From positions 67,463,754 through 67,527,753 of the forward strand of contig NC_054741.1 in assembly GCF_018143015.1 (NCBI RefSeq): a stretch of DNA of 64,000 nucleotides. Reading direction: 5' to 3'. The translations under genes were made by a program, and so were the position numbers. Shown piece after piece: positions 37,055 to 48,815 of this stretch (positions are counted from its first letter, which is position 1; the number at the start of each line of letters is the position of its first letter). The notes below the pieces were generated by a model. It searched no databases. It was not told where the DNA came from and saw nothing but the letters and a program-made list of their open reading frames with translations. Source of the DNA: Lytechinus variegatus. Lineage: Eukaryota > Echinodermata > Echinoidea > Temnopleuroida > Toxopneustidae.

Positions 37055-38524
37055 ACAGTAATAGGATATCCGAAAGATAATTGACGGAATTAATGCCACC
37101 AGTCAATATGGAAATGAGAGGAGACGTGTCGAAGAATAATATTGGAGGTCATTAAGTCCAAAATACTGTAGAACCTCCTTTTTGTAATTTTTTTATGATC
37201 TTTTAGATCACCGACCTTTAATTCATTTATTCAGTATACAGGGTGTTTCTAAAAAGGTAATCGAAATTCAACGGCCTTTTTAAGATTGCACCGGGGATAT
37301 TCTTGTGATTTATATAATTTCAAAATGTTACACGTAACTCATCAAGGAAAGGGGGGAGGAAATAGGAAGAGAAGGAATCAGAGGGGGAGGGGATAATTCA
37401 GAAGTTAAAAAGAAGAAGAAAAAAGTAAGTCCTTGGATTTGAAGGACGAGGGGTCCTTATCCCTTACCCCCTTTGCAAGTAGAGGAAAGAGAGAATGAAA
37501 AATGGAAGGGAAAAGGGAAATAAAACGGGATGGGGAAAGACAAATGAAGATAGGAAGAAAGGTGCCATGCCGGTACCATGACGGGCCGGTGCTGTCTGGT
37601 GTATACTCATAATTCATCAACCTATGTTATTACAAGGAACAAATAGAAATCGACACTCTTTACCAGCATGACCAGTATTGTAAAGAATTTAACATGTTTA
37701 TTCGGCTTTCAATTCAAAGCATACATATTTTTAAATACTTCTTACTCGAACAAAATTTAAAGGAGAATGAAAGCTTTGGATCAATTTAGCTCGTGTGAAA
37801 AAAAAAGATAAAGACATGATTTAATGAAAAATAAGGAATAAAAATCACAAGAAATATGTGGGCATTTGCAGCAATGCGATTATGCTGTGTAATTACATAC
37901 TTATATAACTCCCTAATACATGATATACTTCTGTATATATTTTGCTAAAACTCTCACTTTTATCAATTCTATCCATGTATAGATCAGATGTCTTTTTGAC
38001 AGGAGGGCATTTAAAAGAAGTTTCACAAAATACGTCATGGACAAAGAATTTTTAAAATCACCAGCATGAACACAAAATATATTTGTGGGTGTATTCAGCG
38101 CACAAAAAATGATCTCCATAGCACATGATTGATCGTTATATTCAAATGCGCAACCACCCCCCGCCCCCTTTCTTACCGGCTGTCCAATTATGATTACCCT
38201 ATCGTCATCGAGCTTTCCACGCTACGTACATTCTATTCGGAAAAGTTCGCCATCGAATTCGAGAAATATACCGTCATTAAAGACTTCTTGTCTAGACTGC
38301 AGAAGCCTTGTCGTTTCTAACATTATCTGTTCTTCAGCACTAAAATTCTACAATAGCAGCGGCAACAACAAAAACAACAGTGATAAAAATGATAATAATA
38401 ATAATAATACAGTGTAATATCATTTCCATAGCGCCTTTTCTTGGAAAGGCACAAAGCGCATTAAGGTTTGGTCCCGGGGGGGGGGGGGCACTCAGTATAT
38501 AATGCATAGTGGGTATCTGCCGCG
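37055..38524. other. 3' flank of transporter and intergenic
   Basis: Contains a single CAGGGTGTTTCTAAAAAGG end at about 37239, resembling one terminus of a mariner-type element without a partner, and a purine-rich tract at 37345-37430. At 38375-38470 an (AAT)n tract is followed by ATAGCGCCTTTT...GGCACAAAGCGC, another LINE-type 3' end. No gene. Confidence 0.45.
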
Positions 38525-39572
38525 GCGCATACATTCGTAATTCCGAAGCTTCGGATATTCTGAAGGTTCGTTATTCCGAAGGTTCGTATTTCCGAAGGTT
38601 CGTAATTCCTGAGGTTCGTAAGTCCGAAAACGAAATGAGGTTCGTAATTCCGAAGGTTCGTTAGTCCGCAAAACACAGTGAGGTTCGTAATTCCGAATGC
38701 TCATTAATCCGAAAACGAAATGAGGTTCGTTAGTCCGAAAACGTAATGATAAACGAACCTAATTTCGTTTTCGGACTGACGAACCTTCGGAAAAACGAAC
38801 CTTATTTCGTTTTCGGATTATCGAGCCTTCGGAATAACGAACCTTCGGAATAACGCCACAAATGTTCGGATTAACGAACCCTTTTACGTTTTCGGATTAA
38901 CGAACATCGAGGTATAGGCAATTTACGTGTTTCGGAATTACGAAGTGTAATCATCAGATAGTACCTATGCATGATAGACACGTAAAATCGAAATAGCTAC
39001 CATTTTTGACATGCAGACTTTTAAGCGTTCATTTTCCTGCTTGTCAAATGTTTTTGGAGACAAATAAGATCGTTTGATGACTTAAGTTTAAAAAAAAAAT
39101 TATTCGGCTTTTCCAAAAATCTGCGAAATGAAATTGATCTATTTTTTGTCCTCTCCCCCTCTTGATAAAACTTTAGCGCCACCCTGGTCTACTACGTGAC
39201 TCTTAGTGCTTGTTCGAGTGGCCTTTTGTTTGATCACATGCGAGTGTTGCACGAGAGATTGCGAGTGTTTTCAATCTCAACAGTTGAATGACCGACTACA
39301 TAGTCGCGAGAGAGTTGACGTGAAGCAATGTAAACAGTGCGAATTGGTCTCTCTGATGCGAGTGAATTGATCGCACTTGTTCGCATTTGGACTTTAAAGG
39401 TTCGTTAGTCCGAAAACGAAACAAGGCTCGTTAATCATTTAGTTTTCGGACTATACTAACAAACCCTCGGAATTACGAACCTCATTTCGTTTTCGGATCA
39501 ACGAACCTTCGGAATTACGAACCTCACTTCGTTTTCGGACTAGTGAACCTTCGGAATTACGAATGTATGCGC
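38525..39572. mobile_element. foldback element built of tandem 16-bp words (TU-like)
   Basis: Outer ends GCGCATACATTCGTAATTCCG (left) and the inverse at 39548-39572. The left arm (38535-38740) is a tandem array of a 16-bp word AGGTTCGTAATTCCGA mixed with a 26-bp variant ending TCCGAAAACGAAATG. Inverted copies of the same words fill 38755-38945 and 39440-39565. The middle (about 38950-39395) is unique. TATCTG occurs beside both ends and could be a target duplication. Sea urchin TU elements are described as foldbacks whose outer inverted domains are short tandem repeats; the likeness is structural only. Confidence 0.7.
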
Positions 39573-39802
39573 TATCTGATCACGCGATGAAACAATTTAA
39601 AATGTGTTTTACTAACAAAAATTTCAAAATGTTTTACAAACACTGTGAAAAACGTTTTTCTGACCGCTGACCTTTCGGAAAATTGGGTTTCATTTAATTT
39701 TTAGTTTGCTTTGGAAATGTTTACTTTATAATATTGAAAAGTTCATGCATTCTTGCCATAGAAGACCTAATCAATAACCATTGACAGGGGTAATGTAACA
39801 CA

Positions 39803-40351
39803 TTAAAGGGATGGTCCGGTCTGAAAATATTTATATCTTAATACATAGAGTAGAATGCACTGAGCAAAATGCCGAAAATTTCATCAAAATCAGATAACAA
39901 AAAAGTTATTGAAGTTTAAAGTATATTTTGTGAAAATAGTCCTCATGAATATTCATTAATGGGCTGATGATGTCACATCATCACCTTCTGTTTTTTTTGT
40001 GTTATTACATAAAATCATATTTTTCATAATTTCATACTTGTATGAATAATATGTCTTCTTATAATGAAATATAGTACTAAATATCTAATGCACTAAATCA
40101 GATGTCAATCCAATTCTTCTAATTCTTGGAGGAAAAAGTATGAAGAACAAGTGGAGATGTGACATCATCCACCCACCTTATGAATATTCATGACGACTGT
40201 TTTCATAAAATACTAGTATTGCAAAAAACTTTGAAATTCAATAACTTTGTTATTTGTCATCCGATTTTGATAAAATTTTTGGCATTTTGCTGAGTGAATT
40301 CTATTCTAATTATTAAACTATAAATACTTTCAGCCCGGACCATCCCTTTAA
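39803..40351. mobile_element. TTAA-flanked MITE, AGGGATGGTCCGG family
   Basis: TTAA-AGGGATGGTCCGG at the left, CCGGACCATCCCT-TTAA at the right. The arms contain TTTCATCAAAATCAGAT, TATGAATATTCAT and TGATGTCACATCATC in inverted order. No coding. Confidence 0.8.
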
Positions 40352-40894
40352 CCAGTGGTGAAATGAGCAGAAAAAAAAACTTTGAGGGGGACATACATGC
40401 CATATAAGGCAAAATTTATAGGAAAAAAGGGTCAGAGCAAGCAAAAAATTACTTTTTAATACATAATAATGTACATTTTGTAAAATATGTATTACATAAA
40501 TATAATATACAAAAATTAGTATCATATTTCACCGTCTTCCCTTACTTTTTTTTTCTTTTTCTCCTATTTTTTTTATTCGTGAACTTTTTTGTTCCCATGG
40601 CCCAAGGTCCCCCCCCCATATGTACGCCATTGACATTCGCATATCAAATATTTCTTTAAATAGATGTGGAAATTGGAAGGGGTCTAATCAGTCTGACCAA
40701 ATAAAAATTTTAATAACAGAAATGCCTATTACACAACCATTAAAATGTATTTGCACTACTTCCTACATGTATTTATCTCTAGATTCAGATCTGCCCATAC
40801 TATGACTTTGAAATTCCCTGTCACTTCCCCTGCCTGTCTCTTTCTTCCTTTTTGTTTTTTCCTCTTGCTTTTCTGCCTGTGCCTCATCTGTGCA

Positions 40895-41290
40895 CATTGA
40901 TTAGATGATGATGATCCACAGCATTTATATTGCGCCATTTATCTGTTAAAAACATTCAAAGGCGCAGGCTCATCCAGTAGGTTAATCACTACACATCTGC
41001 CGAAATAAGTGAGTTTTGAGGGACTGTTTAAAGAGTTATATGCTGTCAATTTCACGAAGTGAAGAAGGGAGGGAGTTCAAAAGGCGTGGAGCACTAGAAG
41101 AAAAGGCACGGTTTTCAAATCCCCTGATGGGTACATCAGGGATCCCTGGGTACATGAAGAGTAATTCCAGTACCAGATGAGCGCAAGCCAGGACGTACAC
41201 GGCGCTGTTCTCTATAAGCATGATAAGGGAAGTCACGTATCCTTTGCCTACTCAGACTCTTCATTATCACATCGTCTCTTTCAGTAAGTT
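40895..41290 (-). mobile_element. CR1/L2-like LINE 3' fragment
   Basis: The minus strand reads AFSSSAPRLLNSLPSSLREI followed by LFKQSLKTHLF, the last conserved block of CR1/L2-group ORF2 proteins, and then a 3' end with AAATGGCGCAATATAAATG and ATC triplets. 5'-truncated and broken. Confidence 0.7.
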
Positions 41291-41298
41291 CAGGTCAG

Positions 41299-41494
41299 GA
41301 GATGCCGTGGCCGAGTGGTCTAAGGCGCCTGGCTATACATGGAAAGTCCGGAGTTCGATCCCCGGCCGCGGCACCTATGCCCGTGAGCAAGGCATTTAAT
41401 CTACAATGCTCTTTTATCCTGCTTTCAAATAAATGGAAATGCAATATGCATTATTGGTGACTATAGGTGTGCACTTGTTTAAAAAAAAAAAAAA
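41299..41494 (+). mobile_element. tRNA-derived SINE, copy 1
   Basis: The head carries an A box TGGCCGAGTGGTCTAAGGCG and B box AGTTCGATCCC in a Leu/Ser-tRNA-like frame closing with CCGCGGCACC. A shared body follows (GCCCGTGAGCAAGGCA, ATGCTCTTTTATCCTGC, AAATAAATGGAAATGC), ending in a poly-A run. Two further copies share the body, showing that this is a SINE rather than a working tRNA gene. Confidence 0.85.
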
Positions 41495-42291
41495 TCAGGT
41501 CTCCCCCCCTCACACACACGCATCCACATCCCCACACGCACCATCTTACTAATACGCACATACAAAACAATGAACCTCATATTAATGGGGATTCCAACAC
41601 AAATAAACGGTTGTTTCTTCTTTTTTTTGCTTTAGATTGCTCTTCAATTGGGCCTGATGTTGCCATCATAAAAGTGGTCCATGACTGCCACATGATCAAC
41701 CATAATTAAAATATATATAACTGTAATGTGACGATAGTTATTAGATAGAATGGGCAGTCAGCCAAAACCAAATATAGCCAGGAGCCTGCTCCTGGGATTG
41801 AAACAGGGTTCCCCCTTCATAGCCCGTACGGATGCAAGCTAGGGTTGTCATCCTCAAATGGAGCCTGGTCAGCTAGAAGATGAGAGGGAAAATATTATAA
41901 AAGTATAGTTTGAAGAAAATTGGAAAAATATTGGAAAATAAAGTTTGAAACGTGTTTTTCCCCAATAATCTCATTGTCTTATAAACACTGCTGCTACATT
42001 AAATTGCGCAAAGCAGGTGAGATTGTCAGAGACATTCCACTTGTTCTTTTTTATTATTTATTTTTCTTTCCTTCTTTTTTTCTCCTCTTTTTTTACATAA
42101 CATGTTTTTTTTTTTTTGGTTTAAGTTCATTGACCCTAGACCTTTGACCTCAGTCATGTGACTTGAAACTCGGGCAGGAAGTTCAGTAATACTTGATTAC
42201 CCTTAAGTTGAAGTTTCATGAACTAGGTCCATATCCTTTTTAAGTTATTTTGCCATTTCAAAAATTTAACCCTCGGTTAAGATATAATTGC
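41495..42291. other. intergenic, no gene seen
   Basis: (CA)-rich stretch at 41508-41545 and a T-rich tract at 42044-42120. No exon or element ends recognised. Confidence 0.45.
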
Positions 42292-43045
42292 CAGATGAGC
42301 TTTTTTATATGCCGTGGCGTGGCGTGAGTTGTCCGTCCATAACTTCTTCGTCATTTCAAGTCTGATGTCAATTCTACATTATGATAGCACTACGTGGGGG
42401 ATTCAAAACTTCTACACAGAACTTTGAAACTCATAAAATATGCTAATTTATGCGCATTTTTCAAAATTCATACAAAAAGTTTCTCCTCGCTTATTTGTTG
42501 ACCGACTCTGATTTTGTTTTGCTTCCATCTGGTAGAGCTTCATGAGGTTTTAACTTCTACACAGAATTTTGAAATTTTGACTAAAAAAATTGTAGGCGTA
42601 TGCTAATTTATTCGAAATTAATTCATGCATATTTTTCAAAATTTACATAAAATGCTTTTCCTTCTTTATTTTGTTCACCGATTTTGATATTTTTTCTTCC
42701 ATCTGGGATGAGAGACCTGCGGGCCCGGGCCTGCGGATCACAGTTCTGCGTGCGCGCCCTTCTAGCCGATCCAGATTGGCTTGCTCCTCCAAAAATAGGC
42801 CTTACCAAGGTTGTACACAGAATTTAGAAATTTGAACTAGAAATTTATTTAAGCTAGTTTATACGAAATTTATTCATAAATCACGAAAATTTTCTTGCTT
42901 CCCTCTCATTTCTCCATCAATTTCAATTCTGTTTCCTCAATTTATGTCACCTATATAATTCACTTTGTATAGTCAACTGGGCTGAAATTAAAAATTGTTT
43001 TGAATTTTATTGCAAGATGCCGGATGAGCACCACATCATGTGCTA
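42292..43045. repeat. interspersed repeat with about 200-bp internal units
   Basis: Opens with GCCAGATGAGC and closes with GCCGGATGAGCACC. In between, a unit with CTTCCATCTGG, CTACACAGAATTT and TTATTC...TTTTCAAAATT recurs about three times with decay. A related piece occurs near 60.5-60.7 kb (GATGTCAGTTC, TATGATAGCACTA). Class unknown. Confidence 0.45.
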
Positions 43046-43378
43046 GTTGTTTATTTTCATTTGGTCTACCATCAGTTCGTCCAATTTCCACATGGTCTAA
43101 TAGTCATTTCTTCCACTCACATACCATTTCGTCTAAGAACCATTTTGTCCAATAGCCATTAAGTCCATATACCATTTGGTCTAATTAGACTACGTGTTAA
43201 TTGAGCAAAATGAATGAAAATAAAACGGATATTAGACCAACTTGTTCTGGGACGAATGGTCATAGACGAACTGGTGATTAGACGAAGTGATGATTGGACC
43301 AATATGTTATTGAACCAATTGGTTGTTAGGCGAAATATTGATGGACGGAATGGCATTAGACTAAATGACTGGGTGTGG
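43046..43378. repeat. palindromic array of GGTCTAAT-type words, copy 1
   Basis: The left half repeats ATTTGGTCTA / TTTCGTCTAA / TTTTGTCCAA words with CCAT or CACAT spacers; the right half carries the inverse (TTAGACCAA, AGACGAA, GGACCAA). Together they form a 330-bp imperfect hairpin with near-regular 15-20 bp spacing. No coding. Confidence 0.6.
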
Positions 43379-43614
43379 TGAGTGGAAGATTTGGCAGTAG
43401 ATAAATGGGCAATTTACCCATTGTACATCAGTGTTCAGGGAGTGTTTTACATCAGATAAAAATTGAAACTTATAAATTAATCATAAAGTCAATGAGTCAT
43501 TGTGGTCCTGTCTATCAATAATATTATGGGAGGGCGAAACTCGAGCTGAAGTTATATCTGGAACGAGATAATTTAAGCACGTTTTGCAACCATGAACAGC
43601 ACTGTGGGTATAAT

Positions 43615-43682
43615 AATAATAATAATACATATAATTCATATAGCGTCTTTTCCATTTTGATTAAAATTAATGCTCAAGGCGC
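43615..43682. repeat. LINE/SINE 3' end with AAT tract
   Basis: (AAT)n followed by ATATAGCGTCTTTTCC...GCTCAAGGCGC, as in the similar pieces at 6.4, 12.65 and 38.4 kb. A TTAA-type MITE sits against its right edge. Confidence 0.4.
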
Positions 43683-44185
43683 TTTAGGGGAAGTTCACCC
43701 TGAAGAAAACTTTCTTGTAAAAATGGCAGAAAAATAGTAAAAAATATTGGTGAAGGTTTGAGGAAAATCCGTTAAAGAGTAAGAAAGTTATTAGAGTTCA
43801 AAATTTTGGATTTGTGACGTCATAAACGAGCAGCTGCCCCATGTGTTATGTAATATAAAATGTATGAATTTCAAATTTTGTATGGTTCCTGATGACTTAA
43901 TTTTGTTTTCTTTTCATGATCGGGTGTGAAATGATTTGTCTATTGATATACAAAAGTTACAGTGAAAACCATTTTCAATTTTCTGAGAAAATGACATTTC
44001 ATTGATTTTTTACCATTCGCTATGTAGGAATGCTGCTCGCATATGACGTCACAAATCAAATAATTGAAATTCTAATAACTTTTTAATTATTTGATGATTT
44101 TTTCTCAAACCTTCGGCAATATTTTTTATTATTTTTTCTGCTATTTTTACAATAAACTTTTTGTCAGGGTGAACTTCCCCTTTAA
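43683..44185. mobile_element. TTAA-type MITE, GGGGAAGTTCACCCTGA family, copy 1
   Basis: 503-bp palindromic element with ends TTTA-GGGGAAGTTCACCCTGA and TCAGGGTGAACTTCCCC-TTTAA. The arms contain TTTGTGACGTCATA and TTATTAGAGTTCAAA. The second copy lies inverted at 51152-51656. Confidence 0.8.
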
Positions 44186-45000
44186 GAGAGTAAGACATAA
44201 AAGTAAAGAGAACTAAGAGAAGTACAAAAAAGGGCAAACAATAGTTTTCTGAGCGCGAAGCGCGAGATGGAAATATATGAAATTTTTGACACTAGACATT
44301 CTTAAACATGTATTCTTTGCAACCATACAGGATGAGTATATACCTGAACAGTTATGTGAGCGCGAAGCGCAAGCTGATGTTTTTTTTTATTCCTATATTA
44401 GAAAACTGGATATTCAAAGCACTTTTTATAAGCAATATATAAAGTAGAGCGTACACTATGTCAATGTTATTCGATTGTATTGAGACTTGTTATTAAAATG
44501 CATTCTTTTTGAAAAGAAAACAATTGCATTAATTGTTATAATTAATTTTGCTTGTCTTGATTGCCCATCGCAATTCATCTACGGATTTTACCCCTTAGAA
44601 GAAATTACTCTGAATATAACCAATATACACATTAAAACAATGTTATTTTGGACAGCCAAAATGGAAGAGGACCAAGCCCATTAAGGTATTATGCCAAGGG
44701 ATAGTGGTAAACATGTATAGATCGCCATATAATTCATCATTTTTGCCACGGGCAGGCGTGTTCGGGGTACCCCTCATGCAGTCGTGCCATTGAGGGGGCT
44801 TACCCCTAAATAGACAAAAAACGTATTTAAAAAATGGCACTATTTTACCCTCCCCCCTTTAAATTGATCCCTTTTGTCTTTTATCCCCTCCTGGTTTTAC
44901 ACTGGGATGGGGAATTTTAGTGCGTCAGGATCCCGGTCATGCCTCACACCAATATGAAATTAATTTAGTTGTAGGCATAGGGCCTATTACATTTAGGCCT
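44186..45000. other. intergenic, no gene seen
   Basis: Two GAGCGCGAAGCGC words at about 44251 and 44360 form a short imperfect repeat. No exon. Confidence 0.45.
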
Positions 45001-45147
45001 GGGGCCCGTTGCAGAAAGAGTTGCGTTTAAACGCAAGTCAAAAAATCAATCGCAAGTCCCAAATGTGCGCTGTTGATTGGTTGAAAATCAAGTTGCGCAT
45101 GATTTTTAGAGTTGCTATTGATTGCAACTCTTTCTGCAACGGGCCCC
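45001..45147. mobile_element. short MITE with GGGGCCCGTTGCAGAAAGAG ends
   Basis: GGGGCCCGTTGCAGAAAGAG at the left is exactly mirrored by CTCTTTCTGCAACGGGCCCC at the right, with GCAAGTC/TTGCG words between. No coding. Confidence 0.8.
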
Positions 45148-46379
45148 TGTATTTTTTTTAGTCGAAAAATTTAAGGTTTTTCGGGGAGGCACGGGGGTCG
45201 ATAGCTGCTCAATAAACAAAATACATATTATGTAATATAATGTAAAATCAAGAAAAACCGGGGGCACTCTTTTTCGGAAAAGTACCATTGATATAGAAAA
45301 AATATATTAGGGGTGTTTTTTAGCTTAGACAATCAAGGTAAAAGAAAATTTGAGCAAAAATAAAAACTCCCTCTCCTGGTGGAAAAAATAGAGAGACTTA
45401 ATTATTTAGAGACGGTGGATAAAGCTTTGGACTAATATTCTTCATGGTTAAATACTGTTTTATCCATCTCTATGGTAAAATGCAGTTGAAGAGCTAAAAG
45501 GGACTAAATCTATTTTTTATTTCAATTTGGCACTTATGTGCCTTAAAAATGATAATAGTCCAGCTCCAATAGTTTCAAGAAAAATAGACATTTTTAAATT
45601 TTTAAATTTAAATTGAAATTGAAACTTTATTTACCACAATCTTCATAAAAAACATACAAATTTGCTTTTCATGCAAAAGGGACTAAAGCCTTAACATTAT
45701 TCATGCACTGAAGGAACTAATCCACTTATGCTTATTCTCCATAAATCAAGTTCACCAAATTCTATGTTCCCATTCAATTAGTTCTTTGGCTATGTCAAAG
45801 AGTCAATAATAGGCCTATAAATTATAGGTAACAAAAATGACAATTAAAAGAAATCACGAATATGTACCTTATTTTAGATGATTTTTTTATATATCTGTAT
45901 TATTGTACTCAACTTAATTTATGTCGGAGGAAATTCATTTTGCTCTGTAATATAATGATATCATTCAAAACTGTCTATCGCCATATTTTCAGAGCTATTA
46001 TTTGAAAAAAATGGTTGGAATCAAAAGTCTTGAGACACCATATTGTAGCCAAAATGAAGTCTTTAATACATATTGTGTTATGGGGGCTCTCTATTTATGT
46101 GCAGATGTAAGGCAGGTAAAAACAAAATTTACTGCAGACATGAATTGCAAATGTCTCAGGAATAAATTGATTACAGATATCTAGGCCTATATTTGAGAAA
46201 ACTCCATCCATCAGTCATGTCAGTCGGAAAATGCTTTTCACCGTACGGAAGAAAATAGAAAAGGGAAATAGATCTGGAAAATGCATGTATTTATTGTTTC
46301 GGGCAAAATTGTCCATGTAAGTGAACTCGTCTAAAAAAATCTCAAGTCACTCCTGCATACTACTTGGGCCCTATATAAT
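45148..46379. other. intergenic with one LINE-type end
   Basis: At 45595-45660 the minus strand reads TTGTGGTAAATAAAGTTTC followed by repeated TTCAATTT words, a common LINE terminus. The rest is AT-rich with no exon. Confidence 0.4.
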
Positions 46380-46403
46380 ATGTGTGTGTGTGTGTGTGTG
46401 TGT
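46380..46403. repeat. (TG)n microsatellite
   Basis: Dinucleotide run just upstream of a SINE. Confidence 0.9.
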
Positions 46404-46417
46404 GGTGCCCTTAGAGG

Positions 46418-46620
46418 CCGAGGTGCCGTGGCAGAGTGGTCTAAGGCGCCTGACTATACATGGAAAGTCCGGCCGGGGTTCGATCCCCGGCCGCGGCACC
46501 TATGCCCGTGAGCAAGGCAGTTAATCTACAATGCTCTTTTATCTTGCTTTCAAATAAATGGAAATGCTATATGCATTATTGGTAACTAGGTGTGCACTTT
46601 TAAAAAAATATATAAAAAAG
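46418..46620 (+). mobile_element. tRNA-derived SINE, copy 2
   Basis: A box TGGCAGAGTGGTCTAAGGCG, B box GGTTCGATCCC and the same body as the copy at 41299. It has a small extra GCCGG segment just before the B box and ends in an A-rich tail. Confidence 0.85.
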
Positions 46621-48591
46621 TGTGTATAAGAACAATGGAAAATCCAATTGTGTTCCTCCCTCACCTTTGAGGAGAGATTTCAGCACCCCCACTTAAAAAG
46701 TCGTTCCCATGCAGATATGGCTATGATAATAGCAGGGCGGGGCGGGGAAAGGACGTGGGTCGATCTGAAGGACAAAAATTAATTTATTTTTGTGTGTGCT
46801 GAAAATAAAATAAATGTACCAGCTTGATTGAGTCAATGATTATGTTTATGAATTACCTTTCCCCCGATACGTCAATTGAAGTGTCAATTTATGCGCGTAC
46901 ATATGAATTAAAAGAAGTTTAATTGTTAACCGCCCCCCCCCCAAAAAAAAAAAATGAAAGTCTATATTTTATAAATGCCCTTTACATTGGTATCAATAGA
47001 CATATAACAATGCTCCTGTGTTGGCATGATCAATAGTTAGTGCAAATGGTATAATTTGTAACAATTAAAGCTCAATCCAACTGTGCAGTTCCAATAGTGG
47101 ATCCAGTCACTGGAACCATGCAGTTGCCTAGAATTGCTGATTTCATAGCCCAATGGAACTGGAACCAATTGAAATGCAGTGGCCTAATTGGTTTCAACCA
47201 TAGAGATGTATATGGTTTCAACTAGAACCAATATTAACGCCATTAAAATCCAAAATCTCGGGTAAAGATAAAGTCTAAATCTTAATATAAGAGTTAAAAA
47301 AAAAGATGAAGGGTGGTGGTGGTGCGTAGGGGGGTGCCGGTGCAGAGGAGGGGGATCTGCCACCAGCTAGCGCTAGCGCGCGCCGAGCTAGCTAGGTGCA
47401 ATTTTCGATATGCATCGCGATCGTCGAGTTGTTACAGATCAGGATCGCAAAAAGGAAAAGCCCAAGGTTTGAGCCAGTTGTAACGAATGATTAACTAGTA
47501 GGTAAGAGGGCGTAGCCATTTATATATCATTCATTTATTTGTTTCACTTTCAGGAACTTGATTGAGCAAGTTTGGTTTAAGAAGACTCAAACTGCCCGAG
47601 GCTCGGTGCGTGGACCTCCCCGCGGCGAAACCATTGGAGCTCCCTGGGTTACCCTCGGCGGTGCATCGGCGTACCCTCTTCGCGGAAGGCCGGAGCTCTG
47701 TGGGTTAGCCTACGCAGATCCGGCGCAGATCTTATTTGCCTAGACAGCTGGCAGCCGTCTTTTTCGAGGAGTTTTTTAACATTTGCATTTTTTTAAATTT
47801 CTCCTTGTACACAGACGGCTCGCTTTCGTGCAGCCACCATATGGTACATGTAGGTATGTTGCAAAACAAAAATAAATCTCAGAAATAAGGTGTTTTCTTC
47901 ATGGCATCATTTAGAGCTAGCTCATTAAGACCTTTAATTTAACACCTCATTTATCTCAATAGCCCCAGAAATAAGAAAGTTATTTCAGTTTTAAGGTCAT
48001 ATAAATCGCCTATTCAATTCTTATGTATTCCTTTGTTTTTTAAGCCAAAAGTTGTGATCTTAACTGGGACCAAGGTGCACTCATACAAAACAACAATGCG
48101 CATGCATTTGCATATGGAAGTGCCCCAAAACACTCCCAGAGCTACCAAGACCAAGTCTCACGCATTATGCGTGAGACTCAAGCATTTTGGACTCTTGTTC
48201 ACCCCCTCAAATCTCTGTCTCACGCAACTATCACAGCCTATCCCCATATGTATTGTACACAATGTCTATGATCTCACTCAGATTCACAGAAAATCTCACG
48301 CATAGCTGCACTCATGGTTTCAAATCGTCTCGTGTGTGAAGGATTCATATGCACCTGGTGCACGCGAATCTTTCACACCCTTTTTACTAAAATAACTATG
48401 ACTTTACATCGTAGCTAAGCATTATATTTATTCTATGACACTTACCGAACCATATGGATCGTTTGTTGAATTCTCTTTGCTGTTTTTTTTAATAAAATAA
48501 GAGCATTTTTCGTGATCTTCACGTAGATGCCTCTTGATCAGCGTTGATATCAACTTTTGCCTAAAGAGGGCGCGCGATATTATTTCAAAGC
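46621..48591. other. intergenic; CpG-richer patch at 47290-47760
   Basis: Mostly AT-rich. The patch at 47290-47760 is GC- and CpG-rich (GCTAGCGCTAGCGCGCGCC, TCGCGATCGTCGAG) and includes a good splice donor, ACTAGTAG|GTAAGAG, near 47503. This is compatible with a noncoding first exon or promoter, but no partner exon could be assigned. No protein was recognised in its 61-codon frame. Confidence 0.35.
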
Positions 48592-48815
48592 CGGTAGGCA
48601 CTTAAGAACCAAGTTTGAAAGGATACTCGTAAAATTATCACTCTCGCCGATGAATTTTCATTAGATCGTGGTCGTACGTGTTCAATACACACTGAGTGCA
48701 TGCATGCAGAGAGTTTGTATCGAACACGCATGACCACGATCTAATGAATATTCATCGCGACAGTGACGTAATTTTACGAGTGTCCTTTCAAACTTGGTTC
48801 TTAAGTGCCTACCGT
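48592..48815. mobile_element. palindromic MITE, GTAGGCACTTAAGAACC ends
   Basis: The arms match for about 90 bp each: GTAGGCACTTAAGAACC, CGTAAAATTA, TTCATTAGATCGTGGTC and their inverses. No coding. Confidence 0.75.

Noticed and set aside
38461-38704. Minus-strand frames with repeated NLRNYEP-like units
   Set aside because: Looks like a repeat protein but is simply the translation of the 16-bp word array in the foldback element.
41299-41375. Possible functional Leu/Ser tRNA gene
   Set aside because: Good A and B boxes but poor cloverleaf, and the flanking body is shared with two other copies, so it is a SINE head.
47558-47743. 61-codon Gly/Pro/Arg-rich frame in the CpG-rich patch
   Set aside because: Explained by GC content; GGAGCTCCCTGGGTTA words recur at 50.57 kb, suggesting a repeat rather than a protein.
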